A stretch of DNA of 64,000 nt from a bacterium (GTDB lineage: Bacteria; Myxococcota_A; Polyangia; Nannocystales; Nannocystaceae): NCBI GenBank assembly GCA_024742475.1, contig JANSYI010000041.1, positions 1 through 64,000 of the forward strand, read 5' to 3'. The position numbers were made by a program, and so were the translations under genes. Under the pieces are notes generated by a model. The model did not search any database, was not told the origin of the DNA, and saw only the letters and a list, made by a program, of their open reading frames with translations. Positions within the stretch are counted from its first letter, which is position 1. Each line of letters begins with the position of its first letter. Below, in pieces: positions 40,858 to 49,276 of this stretch.

Positions 40858-42347
40858 GATGAGGAATCCTCCCGCGGCTCGAGCATGCCCGAGACCAGGG
40901 CCTTGCGGAGGAAGTCGAGCACGGCCGCCTTGACGCGGGCAGGGTCGTCTTCGCAGGCCTCGGCGTAGGCTTCGACCAACGCTGCGACGGTGTCGGTTTG
41001 TGCCGCGAGGTCGAGCAGCAGCAGCGCCGCCGAGCTGAGCTCCTGGTCCGGGGCGCGACCCCCGGGACTGACGAAGCGGAAGGTCGTCGGTCCCTGGCCA
41101 TCGAGCGGGTGGGACTGCACGAGGGCCGCGCCCGCGGGAGGCTGGACCTTGGCCTGGACGAGGTCGTCCGGTGCGAGGGTGGCCAGCGCCATCGCGGCGT
41201 CGAGGCGCCGAAGCAGGGGGGCGCCGTAGAGGGTGTGGTTGCGGGGCTCCACGCTCACCGCCCAGCTCGGCTCGTTGGGAAGCGGCTTGCGCAGCACGAC
41301 CAGCGCATGCCGGGTGTGCGTGATGCCGAGGGCTTCGACGTGCGCAGCGTAGCGCTGGGCCGCCTCGGCGAAGGCCGGGCCCAGCGTGCTGTCGGCCGCG
41401 GCGGCATACCCGATCGCGAGCGCGTGGCTTTCGTGTCCCATCGCGGTGATGACCGAGAGTTGAAGCGGGATCTCGGGGAGGGCGTCGCGGATTCGCTCGA
41501 TGGTGGCCTGACCCGCCGGCGGGGCGGTGTCGACGAGCACGAGCGCTCTGCCGCCGGGCGCCATGGCCCCGGGCAGTTCGCCGAGCAGCCGCAGCGCGAG
41601 CTCGTCGCCGCGGGACCCGCCGTGCAGATACGTCGTCGCTTCGACGCCAGGCGGCTGCGGGACGAACGGTGGCTGCGCGAGGATGAGGTCGAACTGGCGC
41701 TCACGGACGGGGGCCAGCAGGTCCCCCGCGTGCGCGGCGACCTCGAGATCGTTGAGGCGGGCGTTCCAGCGGGTGAGGGTGACCGCGCGCGGGTCGAGGT
41801 CGATGGCGGTGACCGACGCCGCCCCGGCGCGCGCGGCCGCGAGCGCCAACGACCCTGCGCCGCAGCCCACGTCGAGCACCCGCGCGGGCATCGGCGTGGG
41901 GAGCGTCGTGAGCAGCTCCTGCGTCGTCGCGCCCGGTCCCATCACCGGGTCGTGGCGGGCGTCGGCGTCGTCGGAGGCGATCCAGACCCGCCCAAACGGC
42001 AGTAGGCGCATCGAGCAGCGGATGCGGTCGTCATCGGGGACGAACACGCCGCAGGCTTCGAGGGCCCCGCCCACCTCGCGTCCGAGCACGTCGAAGGCCT
42101 GCTCACGGGGGACCCCGTCGCGGTAGGCGAAGAGCCGAGCCAACAGCGGCGCGGCCCCAGGTTGGCGCGCGAGCCAGGCATGCACGAGTGGCAGGCGGAC
42201 GGCGTCGAACTGACGGGGGGCGATCGCCTCGGCCTGCCCGAGGATGCGCCCGTCGTACCCAGCGGTGCGCAGAGCGTGCCGAAACGCCTCCATGAGGCCA
42301 TCTGGCAGCGACGAGAGCGCTTCGAGATCGAGGAGATCGCCGTTCAC
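40854..42347 (-). CDS. HemK/PrmC-like methyltransferase with extra domains
   Basis: The 497-residue protein contains a class I SAM methyltransferase (MTS-like) domain near 150-320: MPARVLDVGCGAGSLALAAARAG, VTAIDLDPRAVTLTRWNARLNDL and DLILAQPPFVPQPPG, where QPPF replaces the NPPY/NPPF of adenine, guanine and glutamine methylases. An N-terminal helical domain (LMEAFRHALRTAGYDG) and a C-terminal extension flank it. The substrate is unknown; RNA or protein methylation is likely from the motif. GTG 42347 is chosen as the first start with a sensible N-terminus. It is coupled to a YihY gene. Confidence 0.8.
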   Translation of the reverse strand: MNGDLLDLEALSSLPDGLMEAFRHALRTAGYDGRILGQAEAIAPRQFDAVRLPLVHAWLARQPGAAPLLARLFAYRDGVPREQAFDVLGREVGGALEACGVFVPDDDRIRCSMRLLPFGRVWIASDDADARHDPVMGPGATTQELLTTLPTPMPARVLDVGCGAGSLALAAARAGAASVTAIDLDPRAVTLTRWNARLNDLEVAAHAGDLLAPVRERQFDLILAQPPFVPQPPGVEATTYLHGGSRGDELALRLLGELPGAMAPGGRALVLVDTAPPAGQATIERIRDALPEIPLQLSVITAMGHESHALAIGYAAAADSTLGPAFAEAAQRYAAHVEALGITHTRHALVVLRKPLPNEPSWAVSVEPRNHTLYGAPLLRRLDAAMALATLAPDDLVQAKVQPPAGAALVQSHPLDGQGPTTFRFVSPGGRAPDQELSSAALLLLDLAAQTDTVAALVEAYAEACEDDPARVKAAVLDFLRKALVSGMLEPREDSSS

Positions 42348-42445
42348 CGCACACAAAGAGGTACCACGGCGTGGCGCACAGCGGTGAATCTCACGCGCAT
42401 CGCTCGTCCGTGCTGCCACACCCTGCTATATAGCGTCACCGCTGC

Positions 42446-43114
42446 ATGGACGACGTCGTCGACCCTGATGCTCCCGAGTCCGGGCCCGAGCCCGCTGCCG
42501 CCGAGGCCCCACCTCGCAGTGGCGATTCGGACGCGTTGCAGACCGCCTCCGCGAGGCCCGACGCCTCGGTCGGCAAGCTCCTGCGCCGAGTCGGGCTCAC
42601 GCTCATCGGCGTGGTGCTCATCGTTCAAGCCGTTGCGCTCGCTCGCTCGGCGACGACCGGGCCAACCGGGCCTTGGCTCGGCGAATACTTCGAGGGCAAG
42701 GAGTTCGAAGGGGACCCGCAGATTCGCTACACGCGGAAGCTCGAGTTCGATTGGGGCAAGGACCGGCCCTTCCGCGGCATGCCCAAGGACAAGTGGTCGG
42801 CGATCTACACGACGTGCCTGGTGGTCGAGGAGGAGGCCGAGTTCCGCTTTCGGCTCACCTCCGACGACGGCAGTCGTCTCTTCGTCGACGACGAGAAGCT
42901 GATCGACAACTGGGGCCCTCACTCGCCGAGGACCCGCACCGGCAAGATGCTGTTCGAGCCTGGGACCTACGAGCTCGTCGTCGAGTACTTCGAAGCCGCG
43001 CACGGTGCCGAGCTCAAGCTCGTCGCCGCCATCGGCGAAGACGGCAAACACGAGACGATCCCGCCGACGATGCTCCAACAGCCCTCGGACGACATCGACA
43101 ACCGCTGCAACTAG
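42446..43114 (+). CDS. Membrane-anchored PA14-domain protein
   Basis: The 222-residue protein has an acidic cytoplasmic N-terminus, one transmembrane helix (VGLTLIGVVLIVQAVALA) and an external PA14 domain (about 75-205) with WLGEYFEGKEFEGDPQIRY, FRFRLTSDDGSRLFVDDEKLIDNWGPHSPR and LFEPGTYELVVEYFEAAHGAELKL. PA14 domains usually bind carbohydrates. It is likely an envelope lectin-like protein. A TATATAG box lies about 20 bp upstream of ATG 42446 and may be part of the promoter. Confidence 0.85.
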   Translation: MDDVVDPDAPESGPEPAAAEAPPRSGDSDALQTASARPDASVGKLLRRVGLTLIGVVLIVQAVALARSATTGPTGPWLGEYFEGKEFEGDPQIRYTRKLEFDWGKDRPFRGMPKDKWSAIYTTCLVVEEEAEFRFRLTSDDGSRLFVDDEKLIDNWGPHSPRTRTGKMLFEPGTYELVVEYFEAAHGAELKLVAAIGEDGKHETIPPTMLQQPSDDIDNRCN

Positions 43115-43118
43115 CCTG

Positions 43119-43556
43119 CTAGGTGTTCACGTCGACGCAGGCGCCGACGTCGTCGCAGCCCGAGTTCGACGTGTAGCAGCCGAAGACGACGTTCGAGCAC
43201 ATCAGGTTCTTGGTGCCTTCACAGGCGGCGGCGCAGGTCGAGGCGTCGCTCTCGAGACCGCTGCACTGCGCGTCACACTCGTTGCTGGCGCACAGCGCCG
43301 CGATGTTGGCACACGCGGCGGCGCAGTCGACCTCTGCGGGGTCGAACGCGCAGTCGCCTGCATCGCAGGTCACGATGGCCATGTCAGGGGCGCACCGACC
43401 TTCGTCCGGGCTGCCCGAGTCGCCGGTCGGGTCGGTCGTCATCTGTCCGCCCGAACCATTCATCGTGTCTTCGCCCGTGTCGGACTCATCGGAGTCGCAC
43501 GCAACCGGGGCGGAGGAGAGGAGCAGGCAAGCGAGGAACCGTCGGGGATCGAACAT
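43119..43556 (-). CDS. Cys-rich lipoprotein, unknown function
   Basis: The 145-residue protein has a lipoprotein signal (FLACLLLSSAPVACDSD), a Gly/Thr/Asp linker, and about 15 Cys in the mature part (VTCDAGDCAFDPAEVDCAAACANIAALC, NECDAQCSGLE, STCAAACEGTKNLMCSNVVFGC), probably disulfide-bonded. No catalytic motif is visible. It converges with the PA14 gene with 4 bp between stops. ATG 43556 is set by the signal peptide. Confidence 0.7.
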   Translation of the reverse strand: MFDPRRFLACLLLSSAPVACDSDESDTGEDTMNGSGGQMTTDPTGDSGSPDEGRCAPDMAIVTCDAGDCAFDPAEVDCAAACANIAALCASNECDAQCSGLESDASTCAAACEGTKNLMCSNVVFGCYTSNSGCDDVGACVDVNT

Positions 43557-43615
43557 CGGCTCGAGGCAGAGCAAGGTTCGTGCCGGCGAATCCGACGCGA
43601 TCCCGCGGAGCGCTG

Positions 43616-46591
43616 TCAGTCTACGCCGACGGTCGCGGCCGGGGAGTCAGGGGTTTCTGACCGCGGCCGCTCGCCGAGCTCGTCGGCGATCCACGCGCGC
43701 GCCCCCTCGCCCAACCCGTCTCCTGCCGCTCCGGCCTCATCGAAGAGCACGAGGGCTTGCTCGGCTGCCGCCCACGCCTGCGGGCTCGCAGGCGCAAGCG
43801 CGTGGCGGGCCGCGGCGAGGGCGAGCGCGGTCTTGCCCCGGTCGGCGGGGTCGATGGCGTTGCGCGTGCGGACCTCGAGCGCTCGCTCGAGCATGCGGAC
43901 GCCGTCCTTGGCCCGGCCGGCTCGCGTCGCGCATTCGCCCAGGGCGGTGAGCGGGTAGGCGACCTCGGGGACCTCGGGCCCGAGCGCGGATTCGAAGATC
44001 GCCAGCGCGCGCTCGAAGTAGGGGCGCGCCTTTTGACACTCGCCGCGCTGCACCCACAGGTCGCCGATGTTGTGGGCGCCGATGCCCACCGATGGGTGCT
44101 CGGGTCCGAGTTTGGCCAGGCCGATTTCGTGTGCGCGGGTGTGATGCTCGAGCGCGGCGTCGAGGTTGCCCTGCGCGGCGTCGAGGTTGCCCAGGTTGGT
44201 GAGCGTAGCGAGCAACTCCGCGCTGTCGGGGCCATGGGCGGCGTCCAGGATCTTCAGGGCTTCGTTCAAGCTGACGCGCGCGTCGTCGAGGCGATCGAGC
44301 GCCAGCAAGCTCGGCGTCGCGTTGTCGAGCACCGCCGCGACGAGCACGTGGTCGTCTCCGAAGTGTTGGCGGCGCAGTGATTCCGCCCGGGCGAACGCTG
44401 CGAGCGCTTCGTCGTGTCGACCCTGTGTGCGGTGCTCGAGGCCGATGTTCATGACGATGGTCGCGACATTGGGATGCGAGGGGTCGACGGAGTCCTCGTA
44501 GATCGCGAGCGCCTGCTTGCCGAGCGCGAGCGCTTCGTGGGTGTTGGAGGCTCGGCCTTGTACCGAGGCCATGTCGGCGAGCGTGTCCGCGACCGCAGGG
44601 TGCCGCGACCCGTACAGCTCCGTGCGGAGCTCGAGAACGTGGTCGAGCAGGGCACGAGCGCGAGCGTGGTCGCCACGTTGCGCGGTCACCATGGCCAGCT
44701 CGGTGAGCGCGCCCGACTGCTCTTGGCGCAGGTCCGCGTCCTCGAACGCGGTGGCGGCTTCGCGCAGCAGGTCCGACGCCTCCGAGAGCTCGTCAGAGCG
44801 CCAGCGGACCGTGCCGAGGACCCATCGCGCCTTGGCCTCGAGGTCGGCGTCGGTGGGCAGCCGGTCCAAGGAGGCGCGGGCGAGCGCCTCCCACCGCGCG
44901 GACTCGTCGAACCTGCGAAGGCGGTCTCCGGTGATGCGAACCATCTCGAGGCTGGCAAGGGCTTGCCGCATCGGAAGCTCGCGCTCGGTGCTCAGCGCGA
45001 GCGCAGCGGCGGCGTCGGCGAGGGCGTCGTCGTATCGTGCGAGCGCGTCGGCGACTCGGCTACGCTCGAGCAGCGCGTCGACGCGCAGCTGTGCCGAGGC
45101 GGTGCTCGACCGGGCGACGGCGCGCTCGCTGGCGGCCTCGGCATCCTCGCGCGAGCCGAGCACGCGGGCGGCAACGCTGCGCGCGATCGCGTCCGAGACC
45201 GCCGCGTCGGCGTCTGCATCCGCCCCCTCGGAGAGCGGGACCTCGTGCAGGCATCGGCGGATCGGCGGGAGGCTCAGCGCGAGGTCGAGCGCTCGATCGG
45301 CCACCGTGGGGTCGCCCCCAGCGCGTTCGAGCATGGACACCGCGGCGCCCAGACGGTCGAGGCCGCGTGACAAGCAGGCATCCATGGCGTTCGCGTGGGC
45401 GGTCGGTGCGTGGGCTCGGCGTTCGCACGCCGTCGTGGCGGTGTCGGACCATGCGGCGGCGAACCGGTCGATGCGCGCGAGCACGCGCTCGGCCGAGTCC
45501 TCCGCATGGGGACGCCCGCTGTCGAGCATCGCCTCTCGGGCGGTGTCGCGCCGCTGTGCATCCCACGAGGCCTCGATCGCGTCGTGGCCAGCGTTGGCGC
45601 ACGGGTCGCGGGGCGACTCCCACAGGCCCCACGCGCCCAGCCCGGCCGCCACGACGACGCCGGAGCCGAAGAGCCACCGTGCGCCGTGCAAGCGCTCGCG
45701 AGGCGTGAGCCGCTCGAGCAGCGCGCGCATCGAAGAGAACCGGTCGGTCGGATCGAGGGCGAGACCACGGACGACGACGGCGTGCACCCACCCGGGGACG
45801 TTGCGGCGGTCGTGAGGCGCAGACAGCGGTGTTCGCATCGCGTCGAGCAGCTCGAGTACGTGCCGGCCGACGAACGGTCGCGCGCCGTAGAGGGCTTCGT
45901 ACAGCGACACGCAGAACGCAAACTGGTCTGTGGACTCGGAGGCTCCATCGCCGTTCATCAGCTCGGGGGCCATGTAGCCGAGCGTGCCGACCGCGCTGTG
46001 CGTGGCCGAACCGCTCGGCGTCGGGACATGCGTGTGGGGCTCGGAGGGCGGTGCAGCGGGGGCGTCGGCGAGCCGGGCGAGTCCGAAGTCGAGCACCACG
46101 ACGCGCTGCGTGACGTTCTCGACCATCACGTTCGCGGGCTTGAAGTCGCGGTGAATCACACCCGCTGCGTGCGCCGCGGAGAGCGCCTCGGCGGCTTGCC
46201 GAAACGCTGCGACGACCTCGGACCACGTGCGCTGGGGCGCTCGAGACCACGGCCCCAAAGGCGTGCCCTTGATGTGCTCCATCGCCACGAACAGCTCGTC
46301 TTCGAAGACGCCGACGTCGTGCACGACGACCACGTTGCGATGTCCCAGCCGCGCGAGCGCTCGACCCTCCCGCGCGAGCCGAGCCTGCGCTTCGTGACCA
46401 CGCTCGAGCTTCATGACCTTCAGGGCGACCGAGCGATCGAGCTGGGGATCGTACGCCGCATAGACCTCACTCATGCCGCCACGCCCGAGCGGCGCGAGGA
46501 TCCGGTACCGCCCCAGCACGGCGCCGCCTTGCAGCCGGTCGCGGCTGCGCGGCGTCACGGAGGCGATCTGGGGGTCGTCGAGGGTGCTCAC
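43616..46591 (-). CDS. Ser/Thr protein kinase with TPR domain
   Basis: The 991-residue protein has a Hanks-type kinase at about 25-300 (APLGRGGMSEVYAAYD, VALKVMKLE, IHRDFKPANVMVE, DFGLARLAD, GTLGYMAPELMNG) and a hydrophobic segment (LFGSGVVVAAGLGAWGLW). A long cytoplasm-external or periplasmic C-terminal region has many TPR-like repeats (HPNVATIVMNIGLEHRTQGRHDEALAAFARAESL, LATLTNLGNLDAAQGNLDAALEHHTRAHEIGL, YPLTALGECATRAGRAKDGVRMLERAL). The GTG at 46591 overlaps the sigma-54 activator stop (GTGA), so the two may form a regulatory pair. Confidence 0.9.
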   Translation of the reverse strand: MSTLDDPQIASVTPRSRDRLQGGAVLGRYRILAPLGRGGMSEVYAAYDPQLDRSVALKVMKLERGHEAQARLAREGRALARLGHRNVVVVHDVGVFEDELFVAMEHIKGTPLGPWSRAPQRTWSEVVAAFRQAAEALSAAHAAGVIHRDFKPANVMVENVTQRVVVLDFGLARLADAPAAPPSEPHTHVPTPSGSATHSAVGTLGYMAPELMNGDGASESTDQFAFCVSLYEALYGARPFVGRHVLELLDAMRTPLSAPHDRRNVPGWVHAVVVRGLALDPTDRFSSMRALLERLTPRERLHGARWLFGSGVVVAAGLGAWGLWESPRDPCANAGHDAIEASWDAQRRDTAREAMLDSGRPHAEDSAERVLARIDRFAAAWSDTATTACERRAHAPTAHANAMDACLSRGLDRLGAAVSMLERAGGDPTVADRALDLALSLPPIRRCLHEVPLSEGADADADAAVSDAIARSVAARVLGSREDAEAASERAVARSSTASAQLRVDALLERSRVADALARYDDALADAAAALALSTERELPMRQALASLEMVRITGDRLRRFDESARWEALARASLDRLPTDADLEAKARWVLGTVRWRSDELSEASDLLREAATAFEDADLRQEQSGALTELAMVTAQRGDHARARALLDHVLELRTELYGSRHPAVADTLADMASVQGRASNTHEALALGKQALAIYEDSVDPSHPNVATIVMNIGLEHRTQGRHDEALAAFARAESLRRQHFGDDHVLVAAVLDNATPSLLALDRLDDARVSLNEALKILDAAHGPDSAELLATLTNLGNLDAAQGNLDAALEHHTRAHEIGLAKLGPEHPSVGIGAHNIGDLWVQRGECQKARPYFERALAIFESALGPEVPEVAYPLTALGECATRAGRAKDGVRMLERALEVRTRNAIDPADRGKTALALAAARHALAPASPQAWAAAEQALVLFDEAGAAGDGLGEGARAWIADELGERPRSETPDSPAATVGVD

Positions 46592-48147
46592 GACGATGCG
46601 TCGGTGCTCAGCCCGAGGTCCTTGAGCATCTGATAGAGGTACTTCGCGTTGACGCCGAGGAGCGCCGCGGTGGTCTTGTGGTCGCCCCCGGCGGCGGTCC
46701 GGGCCTGCTGCACGAAGCGGCGCTTGAACTCGCGCACGGCGTTCTTGATATCGAGCGGGGGCGCGTCGGGGTCTGCGGCCGCGCCCGCGATCTCAGGTGG
46801 CAACAGGCTCGCGTCGACGATGGGCTGCGTGGCGAGGATTGCCGCTCGCTCGATGACGTTGCGAAGCTCGCGGACGTTGCCGGGCCACAGGTACGTTTGC
46901 AGCGCCAGGCGCGTGGCGGGGTCGAACTCTCGGGCAGGCGAGCCGTACTCGGACGCGAAGCGGGCCAGCAGGCGCTCGGCGATCAGCAGCACGTCAGAGT
47001 CGCGCTCGCGAAGGGCAGGGACCTCGAGCTCGAGCACGCGGATGCGAAAGAGCAGATCCTCGCGAAAGGACCCCAGGGCAACCCGGTCGCGGAGGTCGGC
47101 GTGTGTCGCCGCGATCAGTCGAACGTTGACCGTCTTGGGCTCCGAGGAGCCCACCCTCTCGAACTGACCCTCTTCGAGGACGCGCAGCAGCTTGGCTTGG
47201 GCGTCCAGCGGGAGCTCGGCGACCTCGTCGAGAAAGAGGGTGCCACCGTCGGCGGCCTCGAATCGCCCGATTCGCGCCCGGTCTGCCCCGGTGAATGCGC
47301 CGCGCTCGTGCCCGAACAGCTCGGCTTCGACGAGGTCGGCCGGCAGGGCCGCGCAGTTGATGGCGACGAAGGGGCCATCGGCGCGCCGAGACTGAGCATG
47401 CACCGCGCGGGCGACGAGCTCCTTGCCGGTCCCCGTCTCGCCCCGAACGAGCACGGTCGCCTTGGTGGGCGCGACCTTGGTGATCGTCTTCATCAGGGCC
47501 AGCATGGGCGCCGATTCGCCGACGATGTTCTCGAAGTCGAAGGTGGACCGGAGGGCCTCGACGCCGGCGGCGACGGTACGGCGGAGGTCGTCGAGCTCGA
47601 TCTCTCGCGCGACCACGGGCGCGATCAGCTCGGCCAACGCGCTCGCAGAGGCCCGGCGGGCGTCGTCGAACGCGGCCGCTTCGGCGGGGTTGTCGAGGTA
47701 GAGGACGCCGAAGGGCTTGCCGTCTCGGTTGAGGGGAGCGACCAACACCGCCTTGAGGCGAAGGGTCTGCACGCTCTTGGCGTCGGCGAATCGGTTGTCT
47801 GCCGCGGCGTCCTCGACCACGAGCAGCCCGGCGTCCTCGAAGGCCGCGCGGAGGATCGAGCGGGAGAGCTCGGCCTCGGGGGTCTCGATGCGCAGCGACG
47901 CAAACGCGCGCGCTGCGACGAAACGCAGACCGCCGGCTTCGTCGCGGACGGCGATGAAGCCACGCTGGGCTCCGACCTGCCGCATGAGTGCGCCGAGCGC
48001 CACGTCGAGGGCTTCGCGTCCCGAGACGTGGGCGACCGCGTCGAGCTGCGCGAGCAGAGCCGCCTCGTCGGGCTTGCCCGGCTGAGCCTCGCGCCCGGTC
48101 AGGCGACGAACGAGGCGCTCCAGCGCGGATCCGGCGGGGTCGGCCAC
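46588..48147 (-). CDS. GAF-domain sigma-54-dependent transcriptional activator
   Basis: The 519-residue activator has an N-terminal GAF-like sensor (about 35-190), an AAA+ domain (about 205-430) with VLVRGETGTGKELVARAVH, the GAFTGADRARIG loop and GGTLFLDEVAELPL, and a C-terminal Fis-type HTH (about 470-512: KTTAALLGVNAKYLYQMLKDLGL). It needs RNA polymerase with sigma-54. There is no receiver domain. GTG 48147 is the start. It is translationally coupled to the kinase-TPR gene and divergent from the CobW-like gene. Confidence 0.92.
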   Translation of the reverse strand: MADPAGSALERLVRRLTGREAQPGKPDEAALLAQLDAVAHVSGREALDVALGALMRQVGAQRGFIAVRDEAGGLRFVAARAFASLRIETPEAELSRSILRAAFEDAGLLVVEDAAADNRFADAKSVQTLRLKAVLVAPLNRDGKPFGVLYLDNPAEAAAFDDARRASASALAELIAPVVAREIELDDLRRTVAAGVEALRSTFDFENIVGESAPMLALMKTITKVAPTKATVLVRGETGTGKELVARAVHAQSRRADGPFVAINCAALPADLVEAELFGHERGAFTGADRARIGRFEAADGGTLFLDEVAELPLDAQAKLLRVLEEGQFERVGSSEPKTVNVRLIAATHADLRDRVALGSFREDLLFRIRVLELEVPALRERDSDVLLIAERLLARFASEYGSPAREFDPATRLALQTYLWPGNVRELRNVIERAAILATQPIVDASLLPPEIAGAAADPDAPPLDIKNAVREFKRRFVQQARTAAGGDHKTTAALLGVNAKYLYQMLKDLGLSTDASS

Positions 48148-48168
48148 CTGGAGAGTATATCGCTGGGT

Positions 48169-48183
48169 TGACCCTCGAGGTCA
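48169..48183. promoter_or_regulatory. Inverted repeat in the CobW-like/activator divergent region
   Basis: TGACC-CTCGA-GGTCA is a 5-bp dyad around 5 bases, in the 63-bp divergent gap. The left arm overlaps TTGACC, a plausible -35 box for the CobW-like gene, with a weak -10 (ATAGGC) 17 bp further. A metal-dependent repressor site is one possibility, but the match to any known box is not strong. Confidence 0.3.
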
Positions 48184-48210
48184 CCCGTTGATAGGCATCC
48201 GATCTCGGTC

Positions 48211-49239
48211 ATGGTTCGCTCCGCTCCAACTCCGGTGACGGTCATCGGTGGCTTTCTCGGCGCCGGAAAGACGACCTTGCTCAACGCCCTGATTCGCCAA
48301 GGCGCGGGCCGGCGGCTCGGCGTCCTGGTCAATGACTTTGGCGCGATCAACATCGACGCGGATCTGGTGGTCGGCGTGGACGGGGACATGATCAGCCTCG
48401 GCGGCGGCTGCATCTGCTGCAGCATTCGCGAGGACATGGCGCGCTCGATCGTGGAGATGACCCGACGCGCGGATGCGCCCGAGCACCTCGTCGTCGAGGC
48501 GAGCGGCGTGAGCGACCCCGCTGCGATCGCGCGCGCCATCGCGTCGCCTCGCATGCAGGAGGCGGTGTCACTCGACGGCGTGGTGGTGGTCATCGACGCC
48601 GAGGCGTATCTCGCCGCCGGTTTCCGCGAGCGCCTCGTCATTGGCGGCCAGCTCAAGGCTGCCGACATCGTGGTGCTCAGCAAGGTCGACCTGCTCGACT
48701 CGGCCGACGTCGAGGTCGTCTTGGCCAAGGTTCGCAAGGCGGTGCCTCGCGCTCGCGTCATCCCGGCCGAGTCGGGCTCGGTCCCGCCACAGCTGCTGCT
48801 CGGGCTGCATACGGACGTCGTGCCCGAAGCTGGGCAGCTCGGCGTCACCCTGCACCGCGCCGATGCACATGCGCCCGAGCACGACCACGGCGCCACGTTC
48901 AGCACGTGGAGCTACACCACCGAGGTGCCGCTGTCCCCTCGTCGGCTCAAGCGCGTGATCGATGGCCTCCCCCCGACGATCTTTCGGGTCAAGGGCGTCG
49001 TGCAGGTCGCGCGAGAACGGATGCGGCAGGCGGTGCTCCACGTCGTCGGGCGACGTGCCGAGCTCGAGCTCGGGGCGCCCTGGGGGGACGCGACGCCCTC
49101 GTCCCGGCTGGTGTTCATCGGCGCGCCTGGAAGTGTCGATCCTGTGTCCCTGACAGACATGCTTCGTGCATGCGAGGCCCCGGACGGCGATGAGGGAAGC
49201 CCCGTCATGCGGTGGGTTCGCGGCATCTTCGGGACCTGA
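48211..49239 (+). CDS. CobW/G3E GTPase metallochaperone-like protein
   Basis: The 342-residue GTPase (COG0523 group) has Walker A GGFLGAGKTTLLNAL, the metal-binding GGGCICCSIRED (CXCC), SKVDLLD as the guanine-specificity motif, a His-containing linker (HRADAHAPEHDHGATF) and a C-terminal CobW-like domain (VPLSPRRLKRVIDGLPPTIFRVKGVV). These proteins insert or buffer Zn, Co or other metals. The specific metal is not evident; no cobalamin or urease genes are nearby. ATG 48211 is 63 bp from the divergent activator. Confidence 0.9.
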   Translation: MVRSAPTPVTVIGGFLGAGKTTLLNALIRQGAGRRLGVLVNDFGAINIDADLVVGVDGDMISLGGGCICCSIREDMARSIVEMTRRADAPEHLVVEASGVSDPAAIARAIASPRMQEAVSLDGVVVVIDAEAYLAAGFRERLVIGGQLKAADIVVLSKVDLLDSADVEVVLAKVRKAVPRARVIPAESGSVPPQLLLGLHTDVVPEAGQLGVTLHRADAHAPEHDHGATFSTWSYTTEVPLSPRRLKRVIDGLPPTIFRVKGVVQVARERMRQAVLHVVGRRAELELGAPWGDATPSSRLVFIGAPGSVDPVSLTDMLRACEAPDGDEGSPVMRWVRGIFGT

Positions 49240-49276
49240 AGTTCGGGACGGGCAGACCGTGGCGTACAATGGCTCG

